The position numbers were made by a program, and so were the translations under genes. A stretch of DNA of 64,000 bases. It comes from Chromobotia macracanthus. Taxonomy: Eukaryota > Chordata > Actinopteri > Cypriniformes > Botiidae. The stretch lies in contig JAZGTH010000141.1 of assembly GCA_036877525.1 (NCBI GenBank), positions 62,001 through 126,000 of the forward strand, written 5' to 3'. Positions within the stretch are counted from its first letter, which is position 1. The number at the start of each line of letters is the position of its first letter. This document shows positions 25,606-37,432 of this stretch, piece by piece. The notes under the pieces are model-generated. The model saw nothing but the letters and a program-made list of their open reading frames with translations, was not told the DNA's origin and searched no databases.

Positions 25606-26527
25606 AAACCCTCTCTCTGTCCCCCCTACACTCGTATTTTGATATATTGGTCAAAAAGAGAAAGCACAAAATAAGCAAACTTAAAAATGAATTTGACTGA
25701 TAACATTGTCATTTTTTTTTTTCAACAGATTTTATCATCGTAAGTTGTTTTGGCCATGATAATTATGTAGTTAAGGTCTAATATTGTGATAACACAGGTG
25801 TTAAGCACATTAAATTATGAGTAACATGGCAAACTACAGGAGGCTAAAAAGGCCCTTCTTCAGATGCTGTTGTTTTCTCCTACTTCTGTGTGAGTTGTTG
25901 GACCGACACATTTTATTTTGTACTTACTGGTGAGATTCATACCAGTGATTTCACACTGAGGAGGTGTAGTGGGTGTTTTTAGGCTGTCTGAGCGCAGATC
26001 TGTCATGTGTTACTGAGACTGGCCTCTGTCATGTGTTAAACATTTCATTTAATCTGCTTAAACTCAACCAATTGTAACACGCCTTTATTCTTCTCAATTT
26101 GTAAAATTACACGTTGTGTAACACAATGCTAAACTCCTCCGCCAGAGGTGTTGTGAAAACACATTGGAATGGAATATTCATCCAGTCACAATTAACTCAA
26201 ACCATTTCTTTTTTTCAATGCTCCGTTTTCAGTTTTTCCCTCAACACAGAGAGTTAAACGTCATATTGACAAGCAGATGTTGTGTGAAAACACAAGCCTA
26301 TTAAATTACACATTGCGTCATCAAAAGAGAGTGTGAGTATGTGGGAAAAAACATTTTTTCCCATCTCTAAATAACCTCACAGAGGATTCATTCTGGTTTG
26401 GAATACACTGGATAAAAAGTTTTTTGTTTGCCGGTTGTGATGTGACTCCTCCAAATCTGTTTCATTTTATCTGTTTCATTTACTTCTTCCTGTTGTTAGC
26501 AATCAAATAAAATAAATAGTTTAAATA

Positions 26528-26810
26528 GTTTTTAAAATAAATAATTCTTCGATCATTTACTCACTTTCATGTCATTCCAAACCTGCATGACTGTTTTGCT
26601 TCTGAGGAACACAACAGAAGATATTTTGAAGTGCAATGGTAACAAAACAACAGTGGTATTTGTTGACTTATATGGACACAAAACAATTAAAACATTTATC
26701 AACATATCTGCTTTTGTGTTCCCCAAAAACAAAGTCATACAGGTGTGGAATGACATGAGGGTGAGTAAATGATGGAAAGATTTCATTTTTGTGTGAACTA
26801 GCCCTTTAAA
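26528..26810. mobile_element. Palindromic MITE, near full length
   Basis: The left half reads 'tttactcactttcatgtcat' then 'tccaaacctgcatgac' and the right half is its near reverse complement ('acaggtgtggaatgacatga', 'gggtgagtaaatgatgg'), ending 'gaactagccctttaaa'. Because the halves are inverted repeats, similar peptides (SF.TCMT.L.LRNT) appear open on both strands at 26569 (+) and 26750 (-); these are artefacts. This family is abundant in cypriniform genomes. Confidence 0.8.
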
Positions 26811-28141
26811 ACCAATTGATGAAGAAAAGTGTATTGAGTGCACCTCTGAAGTGTGTAGTTACCTGTGCCATCAAAAGAAAATGTTCTTAGACAGCTGTGA
26901 AATTGAATGCACAATGTTCCAATTAAAACCACAGCAAGCCATACTCTCATCTGAAGGGATCTGTGCACAGACTGGTTTGCAGCATTTTTAATTGGCAAAC
27001 TCTGGCACTGAGCATGCTCATCTCTGCACAACCTTTGAACTCATCAGTGTGTGTTACTCTAATGATTAGGTGTCATCTAAACAGCTCAATACATTCTAGA
27101 ATCTGAAACATGAATCGTTTTTAAATCTTACACAGACACCTACCATGTTTTCTTAGGACAATGGAAAAATCTAGTTTTAATAATTTATTTATGTATTTTT
27201 GATGGCTTTTATTACATTTTGCTGTAGTTACTGTAACTGGGTTGGCGCTGGTATTTTGGCAGCAACTATGAGTAACGTAATTACTTTTTGTAAGAGTAAC
27301 GCTTACAACAATTTCCAGTGATTCCCAAATGACCCATCATTGTTTTAAAAATTAATTTCTGTATTTTTATTTATTTGTAATGCTTGTGATAAAGTCATCC
27401 ATCAGAGAGACAGTTTACACAGCTTTGACATTACAACCATAGTAAAAAGAGGCTTTCAAAGGCACATCATACCACCAACATTCCCAAATATCAAGAGCGA
27501 AATGAAATAGCAAGAAGTGTGTCCCTACAGGCAAAAGACATGATGCAACAATCTGTATAGCCAAATAATGATTACCATGAGAACTTATGTTAATAATGGT
27601 GCGTTCGGTGCTTTCATGTGGTTCGCCCACTGACAAAATAAGCCTAATCTATGCCTCTGTGTCCACTCCAAGAGTTCACTCCCAACTCCCACACATACTT
27701 CATTAAAGAGTCTTCTCCCTTTCTCTGCTCATCTGTTTCCTGTGCGGTTGGTTTTGGTATTGTGATATCAGAAGTGTGACTGTGGTGATCCAGGTGTGTT
27801 TAACAGTAAGTTAGGAAATCGGCATCATCTTATAAGAGACAGAGTGTGATATCAAAATCTTCTCATTAACACTTGTTGATGCCTTTCAGTTGTGCTTTAC
27901 AGTTCTAATGTTGTAGCGACTTTTTAGACACCTCAAAATGTGCAAAATATGGTTGTGCATAAACTGACAGATAAACACAGATCAAGGCATTTGCTTGCCA
28001 AGCCAAAAGAGGTTTGCTAAAACATTTAAGACGTTTTCCTAAGTAGTAGCAACCGTTTAAGACCTTGTGAACAGGTCTTGTGAACACAGTCTTATTATCC
28101 ATGTCGTGTAACTGTGTAAATGTTTTTGGATGTTCACACAG

Positions 28142-28291
28142 ATTATTGCTGACCTGCAGACATCTCTCAGCAGTGTGAAGGACGACAGTCGCAGGATTCA
28201 GCAGAGTCTGCAGAGACAGCTGGAGGAAGCTCAGAGCCACTGGGATGAGGAGAAGAGGCACATCAACACAGAGACTCACCAAACCAACAAG
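28142..28291 (+). CDS. cep112: cep112 coding exon, 50 codons, phase 0-0
   Basis: The acceptor is 'gatgttcacacag' and the donor AAG|GTCAGC. The exon encodes 50 residues: IIADLQTSLSSVKDDSRRIQ, then QSLQRQLEEAQSHWDEEKRH and ITETHQTNK-like residues (INTETHQTNK) at the end. It is a coiled coil with a QQSLQRQLEEAQ heptad core. Phase 0 on both sides. The open frame continues into the intron to 28600, but that part runs into a MITE and is not coding. Confidence 0.9.
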
Positions 28292-28510
28292 GTCAGCAAT
28301 ACTAAAGAGTTTTTAATATTAACAGGGTCATACCATGTGAAACATAATTTTTGTTTCTCTTTTGAAGTAAAGGGTTTAAAGTATTATATAGACAGGGATT
28401 CCAGTCCTGTCTATAGAGTTTGGCTCTACTCAAACACAACTGTAGGTTTCAGATTGTTAAGATGGGTTGGACCTCAACTCTGCAGTAATCCAGAAGGAGA
28501 TACAGACATT

Positions 28511-28748
28511 CTTAAAGAGAGAGTTCACACAAAAATAAAAAAATTCTTTCAACAATTACCCTCATGTCATACCAAACCTTTTCAACGTTTTTGCTTCTGA
28601 GGAACACAAAAGAAGATATCTTGAAGTGTCCTGGTAACTAAAAAGCAGTGGCACCCACTGACTTCCATTGTATACAGACAAAACCACTGAGACATTTCTC
28701 AAAATGTTTTCTTTTGTGTTTCACAGAAGAAAAAAGTCATACAGATTT
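28511..28748. mobile_element. Cyprinid-type MITE, truncated at right
   Basis: The left end is 'aaagagagagttcacacaaa', then 'ccctcatgtcataccaaacc', 'gaggaacacaaaagaagata', 'cccactgacttccattgtat' and 'ttttgtgtttcacagaagaa'. This is the usual order of this family. The right terminal 'gggtgaactatcccttt' end is missing after about 28748. Confidence 0.75.
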
Positions 28749-30050
28749 AAGGCCTTTTCACAATGAGCAAGACGCAATAAAGCAAAGCAATTCGGAGACG
28801 AATAGTGCTTTCACACAAATGTAAAATGATTGATCACCTCCAGCTAATTCACACCTGTCAGCTAGGTGGCGCTGATTGAGAATGAATTTCACTCACTAAA
28901 TGCACAGGACTTTCCAGCTTATCAGCCCTCAGATTTAAAACCTCACAGAACCACATGTAAAAAAGAACATGTATTTTATTTTATGTGTTTTATTATTATT
29001 ATTCTATTAGCAGCAGAAGCAGTACAGACCATTTTTGTTTTGCAGAAAGAAAAGAAGATGGTATTGGGTGCACTTGTTCTTGAAAGAAACAAACACAGGG
29101 AAAATTTGTATTCTAACTCTATAAACAAACATGATTAGAAAAAATATCAGAATGACAATGTGTTTCTAACACTTTGTAAGCATATAACAAGTTACAAAAA
29201 GGTATTAATATGAGTAACATTTTAACTGATGCAGTTATGTTTAAAAAATATACTAAATAAAAATACTAAAAATAAACAAAGATAATTACCAAGATCTGCA
29301 GTTCTGTTACTACAAACAGGGTAAAACTACAATGCTTAGAGCAGCTCTCTTCAGTATGTTTCAAGGGACATTGTGCACCTGATGCAATTTGAAAAACTTG
29401 TTTTTATAGCACATTCATACAACTCCAAGGGAGTCATAATAAATGCCTTCTGAAGAAAAACAGTGAAACAGTACGTTTGTGAAAGAAAATGGTTACTGTT
29501 TTGAGCATATTTAGTGGTCAATGTGGCATGTTTGAATGTAAATATACTTTTATGAAAAGCTACACCAAACATGGAATCATGCCGGCTCCATGTCGATAAT
29601 GCCAAATCTCATTGGGTCTTGCGTGTGCCGTCACTAGTCAGGGCCATTTTAAATCTGGGAAGAGACTGGATAATATATAATATACGTCATATTTTGTTCA
29701 TCTGAAAGAAGAAAGTCATATATACCTAGGATGCCCTATGAGCTACTTTTCATTTTTTGGAAATGAAAACTTTTCTCTTTTTCTCAGCAACCACCTCCAG
29801 GAGCAGAACTTGCTTTCTTGAGTTATTTAGCCAGTTGGTATGACCTGTTTTCGCCCACGTACCCCAGCACACCACAGCATAGGTAATGGAAATGGCAAAC
29901 AGATTGATATAACATGTTTAGCATTTTGTTGCATACATTGAAGGACTTTAGTCTCCACAAAAAGAGTCAATTTTGGCCCTTCCTGTAAGTTGCCTCCATG
30001 TTCTTTGACCACTTGGGTTTATTATCAATGTAGATCCCCCCCTTCTTTCT

Positions 30051-30255
30051 TCGCGGGGGTGTTTTCGGGACCTTTTTGGGTGGGTTTTTTTTTTTTTTTT
30101 TTTGGGGTTTTTTGTTTTGGGGGTTGGGGGGGGGTTGGGGGGGGGGGGGTTTTGGGGGACCTTTTTTTTTTTTTTTCCCTTCTCCCCCCGTCTCTCCCCC
30201 CCCCCCTCCTCCCTTTTTTTTTTTTTTGTTTTTTTTTTCCTTCTTTTTTTTTTAA
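30051..30255. other. Extreme homopolymer block 1 (G/T then C/T)
   Basis: About 120 bases made almost only of long T and G runs (T20, G10, G14), then T and C runs. The edges are abrupt and normal sequence flanks both sides. It may be a misread GT-rich microsatellite or a gap-filling artefact; if real it could form G-quadruplexes. Confidence 0.8.
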
Positions 30256-31159
30256 TGCTACCAGTAATTATGGAAAAAGGTTAAATGATGTAAACTGTAG
30301 ATTACAGGCACTTCAAACATAGTTTGCAAAGTTATTGATGCAATGGTGGTGAAAATATGTATGAAAGATGGTACAGAAAATTAGCTTACAATGAAGTAAG
30401 AGGTTTCTTTTAGATTTCTCCAGATTTTGTGTTGTTCTGTTGTGTTGACTCATTTATTGTGGCTGACTGAGTATTTTCAGGTCTTTATGTGTGTAATGTC
30501 TGAAACAGCTAAACACAAAAGCCCTTCAACATGTTTTTCTGCATTACAGTGAAGCTGGTGGATAGGGCCGCAGTCTGGCTTGGGCGTTTATGATGTAGAC
30601 ATGAGTCTGCTTCTTTTGTGTTTCAGGGAGTTTTCAGGTTTAGGATGGGGCCAGTTGGAGTGTGGTGGAGACTTTATGAGCGACTTGATGTGGTGACCTC
30701 TCCTTTGTACTGCTCAGTTGTCACTGCTAATGCTCTGTGTTCAGGGTCAGACTTCAGAAATAATTCTGAAATAATTTAGAATGAAACACTAGTGTACTGC
30801 ATACTACGCAGTGAACTAGTGTGGTGCATTATGTTGCATGCGTAATTTAAGTGTGTGAGGTGATACTTTTAAATTCCTCCAAGATACACTGCAAACTCAC
30901 AAGACAATGTCATGCCAATTTGTAAACTATTTTTAATAGTTTGATGGCTAATTTGCATGAATGTGTTTTTCATATGTTCCGCTTTCTCCCCAGTAACGGT
31001 TATGGTTAGGGGTGGACCTTTATGCCTGATTTTTCTCTCAGACACATTTTTGTGATATGAATGCATACGAAATCGCCTTGTAAAAAAACTTGTAAAATAG
31101 TTAAATTTTCTTGTGAGATCAGGTTGAAACTCACTGACTGCACTGTGGTATGGAAAAAC

Positions 31160-31210
<51 letters not shown>

Positions 31211-31263
31211 AAAAAAAAAAAAAAAAAGGGGCCCCCCTCCAAAAAAAAAAAAAAACCCCCCCT
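31160..31263. other. Extreme homopolymer block 2 (C34, A runs)
   Basis: A C run of over 30 bases is followed by A runs interrupted by single C, then G4, C7, A14 and C7 blocks. Flanks are ordinary. It gives spurious proline/lysine ORFs. Probably low-quality base calls across a CA-type repeat. Confidence 0.8.
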
Positions 31264-32107
31264 GAATCCAAAACCTCCCACATAGCAAGTGTTTGAACAT
31301 ATTAGCTCTTAACTGTCAGGGATTGTATTCCAATTACTGTGTGTCTGACTGCACAAAAACTTTAACGTCCTCATTATTTCCATCCCAGAGTGTTAACTGC
31401 TGTTAATGAGACTAATTAATGATTAAACAGTTGAAGAATTGAGCTGCATGTGTTGCATTACTGCTAAAACAACAGGAAAAAGACAAGAAGAATAAAAGAA
31501 TAAGCGTGTCACATGCTGACATTGTTGCAAAGTTGCTTACTTCAAAGGGGAATTATGAAAGCTGAAGGGCTTGAGACAAAAAACAGCAGAAAGAAACATC
31601 AAAGTCTGGCATGCAATAATCCCAAAACAGTTGTTCTGATTGCAGTGTGTTATCAGATGTCTCATAATGCTAAAGTTTAAAACCCTGTTCGTTTGTCAAG
31701 TCTCCTAAAGCCCCACTTTCTCCACCGAATGCTTCAGAAAGACAGACTGTGAGCTTTTTCTTGTCTATAATTGACTATGTTGTCCCAAAATAGTGTCATC
31801 AGGTAGTGTTTGTTTTCCTGCTGTATGCTTTGTTTTTTCTTTGTTTAGCCTGGTGTGATGGTTAACAGCTTAAAGCAATAAACAAAATAAATGAAACATG
31901 TTTATTTGCAGAATTATACTACAGACTGAAACAATTTGCAGAATTATACTGACATACTACAGACTTAAACAAGATCTACCAGTCAGGATATCATTGGGAC
32001 TGTAGAAATGGATCAGCTGGGGCTGTGGTGACTTTGCAGGCTGTCTAGGCAACGTTTACTAACAGCTGTTAACTGAAGTGGTACTTTCTAATAAATTATA
32101 CATCTAA

Positions 32108-32216
32108 ACAAATTTTTTTTATTTTTTTTTAGAAAACCTGCACAACTGCACTTTTTTTTTCTTATAAAGGGGTTTTTTTTTTTTTTTTTTAAAAAAATTT
32201 TTAACAAAAAAAAAAA
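32108..32216. repeat. Low-complexity T/A homopolymer block 3
   Basis: T runs of 8-20 bases, then A7, T5 and A11, with a short normal piece ('cctgcacaactgcac') between. Same type of sequence as the neighbouring blocks but using T and A. Confidence 0.7.
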
Positions 32217-33079
32217 CTCAGTACTCTTACAAGGTAGCATATTTTTGCTGCTTGCTGTGTGGAGCAATCTGAGATCCCTAGAAATGTTACCTAGATACAC
32301 TGCTTTGCAAATATTTTATCTTCTGCAGTTTACTATTATCCCTCATTTATTGGCCTTAGCATGCACTGTAGTTTCTTTTTTTTTGTGAATATGAATGTGG
32401 TTATCCTTTCTGATATGTGTCTGCAATCAAACTTGTGCTCAAACAAATTTGTGCTCATCTTGGTGCAGTTGTGTTCCAGCATGCGGGATGACATGCTGGT
32501 CTAGTTTTGATGCCTTGCTTAAAACCAGCAGTTTCAGCATGCACAGCTGCTGTTTAAGCCTGGCTTAACCCTCCACTTATGCTACCAAGCCTGCAAGACT
32601 GACTGCCTCCACAGCAGTGCCCCACCTTCAGTGTCACAGCACAGGACTTTGATCAAGCCCCAATCACTGCCGGAGATCTCCCATGCTGCACCTCTGCTAT
32701 GACATCACTCACACAGCATGTGGCATGTCCTACGGCAGCACATCGAGCTGAGCCTCAGTGGGGCATGTGTCAGTTTGCTATTGAGCTTTCTATTTATAAT
32801 GCACAGAAGCACAAAACAAAAAAATAAAGAGGCTTTTTAAGCCTGCTCTTGTGAACCAAAAATGGGTCAAAAAGTGTCTGCTCTTACATTCCTAAATTTC
32901 ATTAATAATTTATAATTTACTCTGCTGCCTCTTTCAGCCACAGTACAATTCTCCTGAAGAAACCTGAAGATAAACTCAACAATAAACTCAACAAAACTGA
33001 GTTTATTTAACTACCCAGAATACCCTTACAGATGAATAGCAACAGCAAAGCAACCACTCAGAACACGTCAGCAGCCACT

Positions 33080-33195
33080 TTTTTATGGAACACAAAAGAA
33101 GGTATTTTGAGAAATGTCTCAGTGGTTTTGTGTCCATTCAACGGAAGTCAATGGGTGCCACTGTTGTTTGATTACCAGCTTACTTCAAAATATCT
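33080..33195. repeat. Internal fragment of cyprinid-type MITE
   Basis: 'gaacacaaaagaaggtattt', 'gagaaatgtctcagtggttt' and 'ggaagtcaatgggtgccact' match in reverse order the inner part of the copy at 28511-28748. The terminal motifs are missing. Confidence 0.7.
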
Positions 33196-33685
33196 AAAAT
33201 AATAGAAACACAAATGGCCACATGATTGTGTGTGAGTGTGAATGCAGTTCTGTTATTTTTATTAGTGTGAATGCAGTCATGGCAGAGTGGCTCTGCAGCA
33301 GGTAATAAAGAGCATGTTGGAAATGGCACTTTACATCCCACAGCCGCAGCCCTGCGTCACCAGTGCCGTCTGTACTTAATTCTGTACTGTGTCTCTTCAT
33401 TGTGCGTGTAACTGCATGGAGATTTAGAGCACACTCAGAGTAAGTGTCAGAGGTGTAAAAAGGTGTACACAGCAGTTAAAATGCGTCCTGACACATGTTG
33501 TCTTTATGATGGTGTAAAGCGTAAGTGGCAGTGTAAGCAGATTTACTAGAGCTGACAGAAGTCAGCTGATTTTACAGAAGTGTGAGAGTACAGCAGCAGA
33601 GATAAACGTATACACAGGTGTCAGTACTGACTCACACACTTCTAATGTTCACAAAACACCCCTTTAATCCTTTTGTAAAAACCGT

Positions 33686-33885
33686 TTTTTTTTCTCCCAA
33701 TTGGTACAAACCCCCCCCCCCCCTAACCCACAAAAAAAAAAAAAAAATAAAAAGCCCCCCGTCCAGTCTTTCAAAAACAACCCCCGAAAAACCCCCGCCA
33801 CCCCCCCTCGCACAACCACCAAAAACACCCACCACCACAAAACAAACAAGGGAACCGCGCCCCTTAACACCCCCAAAAAAAAGTA
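33686..33885. other. Extreme low-complexity block 4 (A/C only)
   Basis: C14, A16 and then about 100 bases almost wholly of A and C in short runs. The composition is complementary to the G/T block at 30.05 kb. Produces false P/K/T-rich ORFs on + and G/V/F-rich ORFs on -. Confidence 0.8.
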
Positions 33886-35329
33886 AGTGAGGGTATTTGT
33901 CAATGTATGGTAAGCCATACTTGAAATGTGACCACTGCATTTAACTCATGCAGTGAGTAGTAACAGAGCAGTGAATCCTTTGAACTGCATAGTGGCACCC
34001 TGGCAGTTCCCCATATTACCCCACCATTTTACTTTTTAAATACATCCTGACTAAATCTAGACAGTTTAAGACGTTTATAGCTACACTTTGAGGTTTGGGT
34101 TCAGATTCATTTAGCTTAATTACAATAAAACATAAAATAAAGAAATAATTTATTTTCCTTTAAGAAAAACAAGCATGGATGAGTCACTCACACCCAGACC
34201 AGGAGCAAAAGTAAATAAGATTCTTTTAAATTAAATGAATTCATAAACTAAACCTTTTAAAACCTTGCCTTGATCATGATTCAGGGTCTGGCTGAGGTCT
34301 GACACAGGCACAGAAATGACGAGTTAGCAGATCTGCTGTGATTGAAGGAGTTTGGTTTGTATTTCGGGTTTGGAAAGTGGGCTGCTGATAAATGAGTGTG
34401 GAAGGCAGATTCCCAGGAACCCTTTGAACCCTGTGTCACAGGAAGCAGCACATGATAACGTCCCAGTGGCCCACATGAGAAACCATAAGAATAAAATGTG
34501 CCACCCATGTCTGTTCCTCACCCACTGTCACACCCAAACCTTTACAACTGAGACACGTGACCATCTTCAACCGATCTTCTGTGGGTGCTTGTTAGGACAT
34601 TGCTATGCAGTTGCTAAGGTGTTTGACTGGTTTTAGCGCATTGCTATGTACTTGTGTTCTGGATGGACACTATGCATTGCTGGATGGTAGCTAGTTTATT
34701 CTGAGTAGTGTTTAGTGCAGTCTCTAAAGAGTGTTGTACCTGTGATAACACTAATAAAAAAATTTATCAGATTTTTTTTGTCAGATGTATATAGTATATT
34801 TTGTTCAAGGGTGGTAAAACAGAGTAATTTGCCCTGATATGTCCTGTTTCTTTTGTCACTTACTTGACATTGTTTTAATGCATGCAGCTAAATCCAGTGG
34901 CGCAGATTAGTGCTCCTGGATACCAGATGTTTTGTCTGTGCGCTTTAAAAAAGAGCGCATTTCCTTAAAGTGCAGCACTCACAGTTAACATCTTTTTAAA
35001 GACGCTTGTCCGTGTGTGTATTTTCAGATGTGTTCAGTGCCTCTTTTCTTCTGTATCAGCCATAGCATCTGTCTCAGATGTATAGGGCTCTCCTATGCTG
35101 AGGCAGCATTTAAAGAGCATGCATTTTCTATCTGTAATAAATGAATTATTTTTCAATTAAGAGCCACTTTGGATGCTCCCAGCACTTTCCTTCTGCTGCA
35201 TAAGCGTGTAAGGACATGACAGCAAACATTCAAGGTGATTTGGGAACCACAATGGAAGTGTTTCTGTTTCGATGCTCTGCTATGGAGCCTTTGTTCCTGG
35301 AAAGCATGATACATGTTTGTGTCTTGTTT

Positions 35330-36460
35330 GTTTCCCAGTGTCCACCCATTGCTTTTTATAGTTTTCCCTGTCTTGGACTCCCTTGACATGGACACCATAG
35401 CGCATAATTGGCCCCAGACACACATTGCGCAAAGTCACGGAGGAAAAGGAGCAGGTCTTGAGGTCCCAGACCTTGAAAATCGTGCTCCTTACAATAGCTC
35501 CTCCCTGGTGGGTTTCGAAAGAAAGGGCTTTCTTTCTAAGGGGCAGGACACAGTATGGCACCTGAGGTCTGACCTTGAGACTTCCATGTCCCTTGGACAG
35601 GACAGAGAAGACCTAGGTGTCTGCCATCAGCAGTAGTAGACACAATCACTCAGACTAGAGCCCCTTTACCAGGCAGCTGTATGCTTTGACGTGGCATCTT
35701 TTCATGGACACACCAAATACCCTCTTGGGATCTCTGCTTGGTCCTTGTCGCCCTTGAAAGATCCCCTTTTTGAACCTTTGCAGTCACTTGAGCTTAGTGC
35801 CCTCTCCCAGAATATGGTCCTCTTGACAGTGTTCACTTCTGTCAAGAGGGTAGGATTTCTCACATGTTTCTGCTCAAGGTTCCAGCAACGCCCTTCAGGG
35901 ACCAAATAGTAAGCCTGCAGGCCCTCCCACAGGCGGAGAAAGAACCAATCCTCTTCTTCATGTGTCCAGTACAAACTTTGCGTGTCTACCTGGACCACAT
36001 GGAACAATTCAGAAGGTCTGAGCAGCTTTTTGTCTTCTTTGGAGTTCAGCAGAGGGGCAAGGCTGTCTCCAAACAGAGGCTATCTCTTTGGATCATGGAT
36101 GCCATTCCTTTGGCTTACCGATTGTAGTGATTGCTGTGTCACTTAAAGGTCCGTGCACACTCAACTAGAGGTATAGCCTCCACTTGGGCACTTGCAAAAT
36201 CTGCCTCTATAACCTCTGAAATAAATCGGTGCCTTCCACTGTGCTATCTACGTGACAATCACCTTAAAGAACCAATAGGGTGTCTTGTCTGCTACAGCAC
36301 CTTTCCCTCTAGTTGATGATAATGAGTGCTTTTGACTGCTGCGAGTTCTACTGTGGTGAACCCTGGACATTTTGTTTTCTATTCATCCTGCAGCCTGCCG
36401 AAGAGGCTCATCATTTTGATCTGTCATTCACAACTGCCCAGTTGGTTAGCTGGTTGGCAG
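35330..36460 (+). mobile_element. DIRS-type retrotransposon relic (tyrosine recombinase region)
   Basis: DIRS elements integrate with a tyrosine recombinase instead of an integrase. In + frames broken by indels this stretch shows FEPLQSLELSALSQ and VFTSVKRVGFL (35790-35860; region of the first catalytic Arg), then CPVQTLRVYLDHMEQFRRSE, QLFVFFGVQQRGKAVSKQRL and SLWIMDAIPLAYRL (35965-36126), then VRAHSTRGIASTWALA with the catalytic HxxR at 36158-36169. The order matches fish DIRS1-like recombinases. The catalytic Tyr region is degraded. Upstream sequence to about 35330 probably belongs to the same element. Multiple frameshifts and a TAG between blocks show it is dead. Confidence 0.75.
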
Positions 36461-37020
36461 AACATCGTGTCATATGAAGTGATTCCCTTTGGAAATCCCA
36501 TATGAGTATCTGTCCACAGTCTGATTTCCCTGTTGGTAAACCTGTTTCTTCAACTAGATGGAACTGTCTTCTTCCTGACTGGTGGTTCTCCCTCCTGTAA
36601 TCCCCTGCTTAAAGACGTAATTTGATTTGGTACTTCCCTTAAAATCCATCTGGTTTTTCATACACAATTCACACCCTTTGACTCGAATAAACAAAGATAA
36701 CAGAGAATTCCATAGAGAGCCCATAGAGAACAGTGAAAAATATGAACGCAAAATATTATACTATAATATCTACCTTTCAGAAGGTTCAAACAGCTGCTAT
36801 TTCAAAAGTTAAGGTTGATGTTGTGGACTGTTTATGTTACATTATTTACAGAGCCTAAGACAGACATTATGTCTGTAAAAAAAAAGGAAAAATAAAAAAT
36901 AAATTGTTACATTTCTGTCCTAAGAAATGAGATTGAATATCAAAGAGACTTAAGCTCTTGTGACTTGGGCCAGTAAACAACTTTCATCTGCTGGAAATAC
37001 CCTAGCAACCACCTAGCATT

Positions 37021-37104
37021 GTGGGGCAGTTGTGGCCTACTGGTTAGAGAGTTGGACTTAGTGCAGGCAGGAAACAACTGAGGTACCCCGGAGCAAGGCA
37101 CCTT
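37021..37104 (+). mobile_element. tRNA-derived SINE fragment
   Basis: 'gggcagttgtggcctactgg' with 'ttagagagt' carries a good pol III A-box (TGGCCTACTGG). It is followed by 'gagcaaggcacctt', the usual downstream motif, but the B-box part is deleted. A sister copy is at 57031-57089. Confidence 0.65.
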
Positions 37105-37398
37105 ATGTGTGTGCACTGACTGGACTAATAACTTAAATGCAAAGGACAAATTCTGAGTATGCATATTGGTATCACCATACTTGGTCAGCACATCACTTTA
37201 ACACCATGACACCACAGGGAAACATTTTGTAGTTAATTTTGTGGCATTTAGTACAGGGACCCCTGTGACTAACTCGAGTGAGACATGAGACAGAAAGAAA
37301 ATGATTTGTTTTAAGCATGTAACCTCTGTTCCCTGATGGAGGGAATGAGATGTTGTATCCTTCCTGCCACAACACTAAACTGACCGTGAAACACCCGG

Positions 37399-37432
37399 GT
37401 ACCCCCCCCCCCCCCAAAAAAACCCTAAGGGG
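37399..37432. other. Homopolymer block 5 (C14-A7)
   Basis: A short C14 run, then A7 and G6, inside normal sequence. It resembles the larger blocks at 30-34 kb and may share their cause. Confidence 0.6.

Larger units (their letters stand above)
24739..28141 (+). other. cep112 intron (3.4 kb)
   Basis: Contains one inverted copy of a dispersed repeat (25210-25605; partner at 49903-50656) and the full-length palindromic MITE at 26528-26810. The rest is AT-rich with nothing recognised. Confidence 0.6.

Noticed and set aside
30869..31300. Gly/Phe-rich and Pro/Lys-rich ORFs around 31 kb
   Set aside because: They arise from homopolymer runs, likely sequence artefacts.
32470..32585. Possible MITE with 'ccagcatg' motifs
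   Set aside because: Too degenerate to define ends or family by eye.
33618..33940. Pro/Lys/Thr-rich (+) and Gly/Val/Phe-rich (-) ORFs
   Set aside because: Same cause: the A/C low-complexity block.
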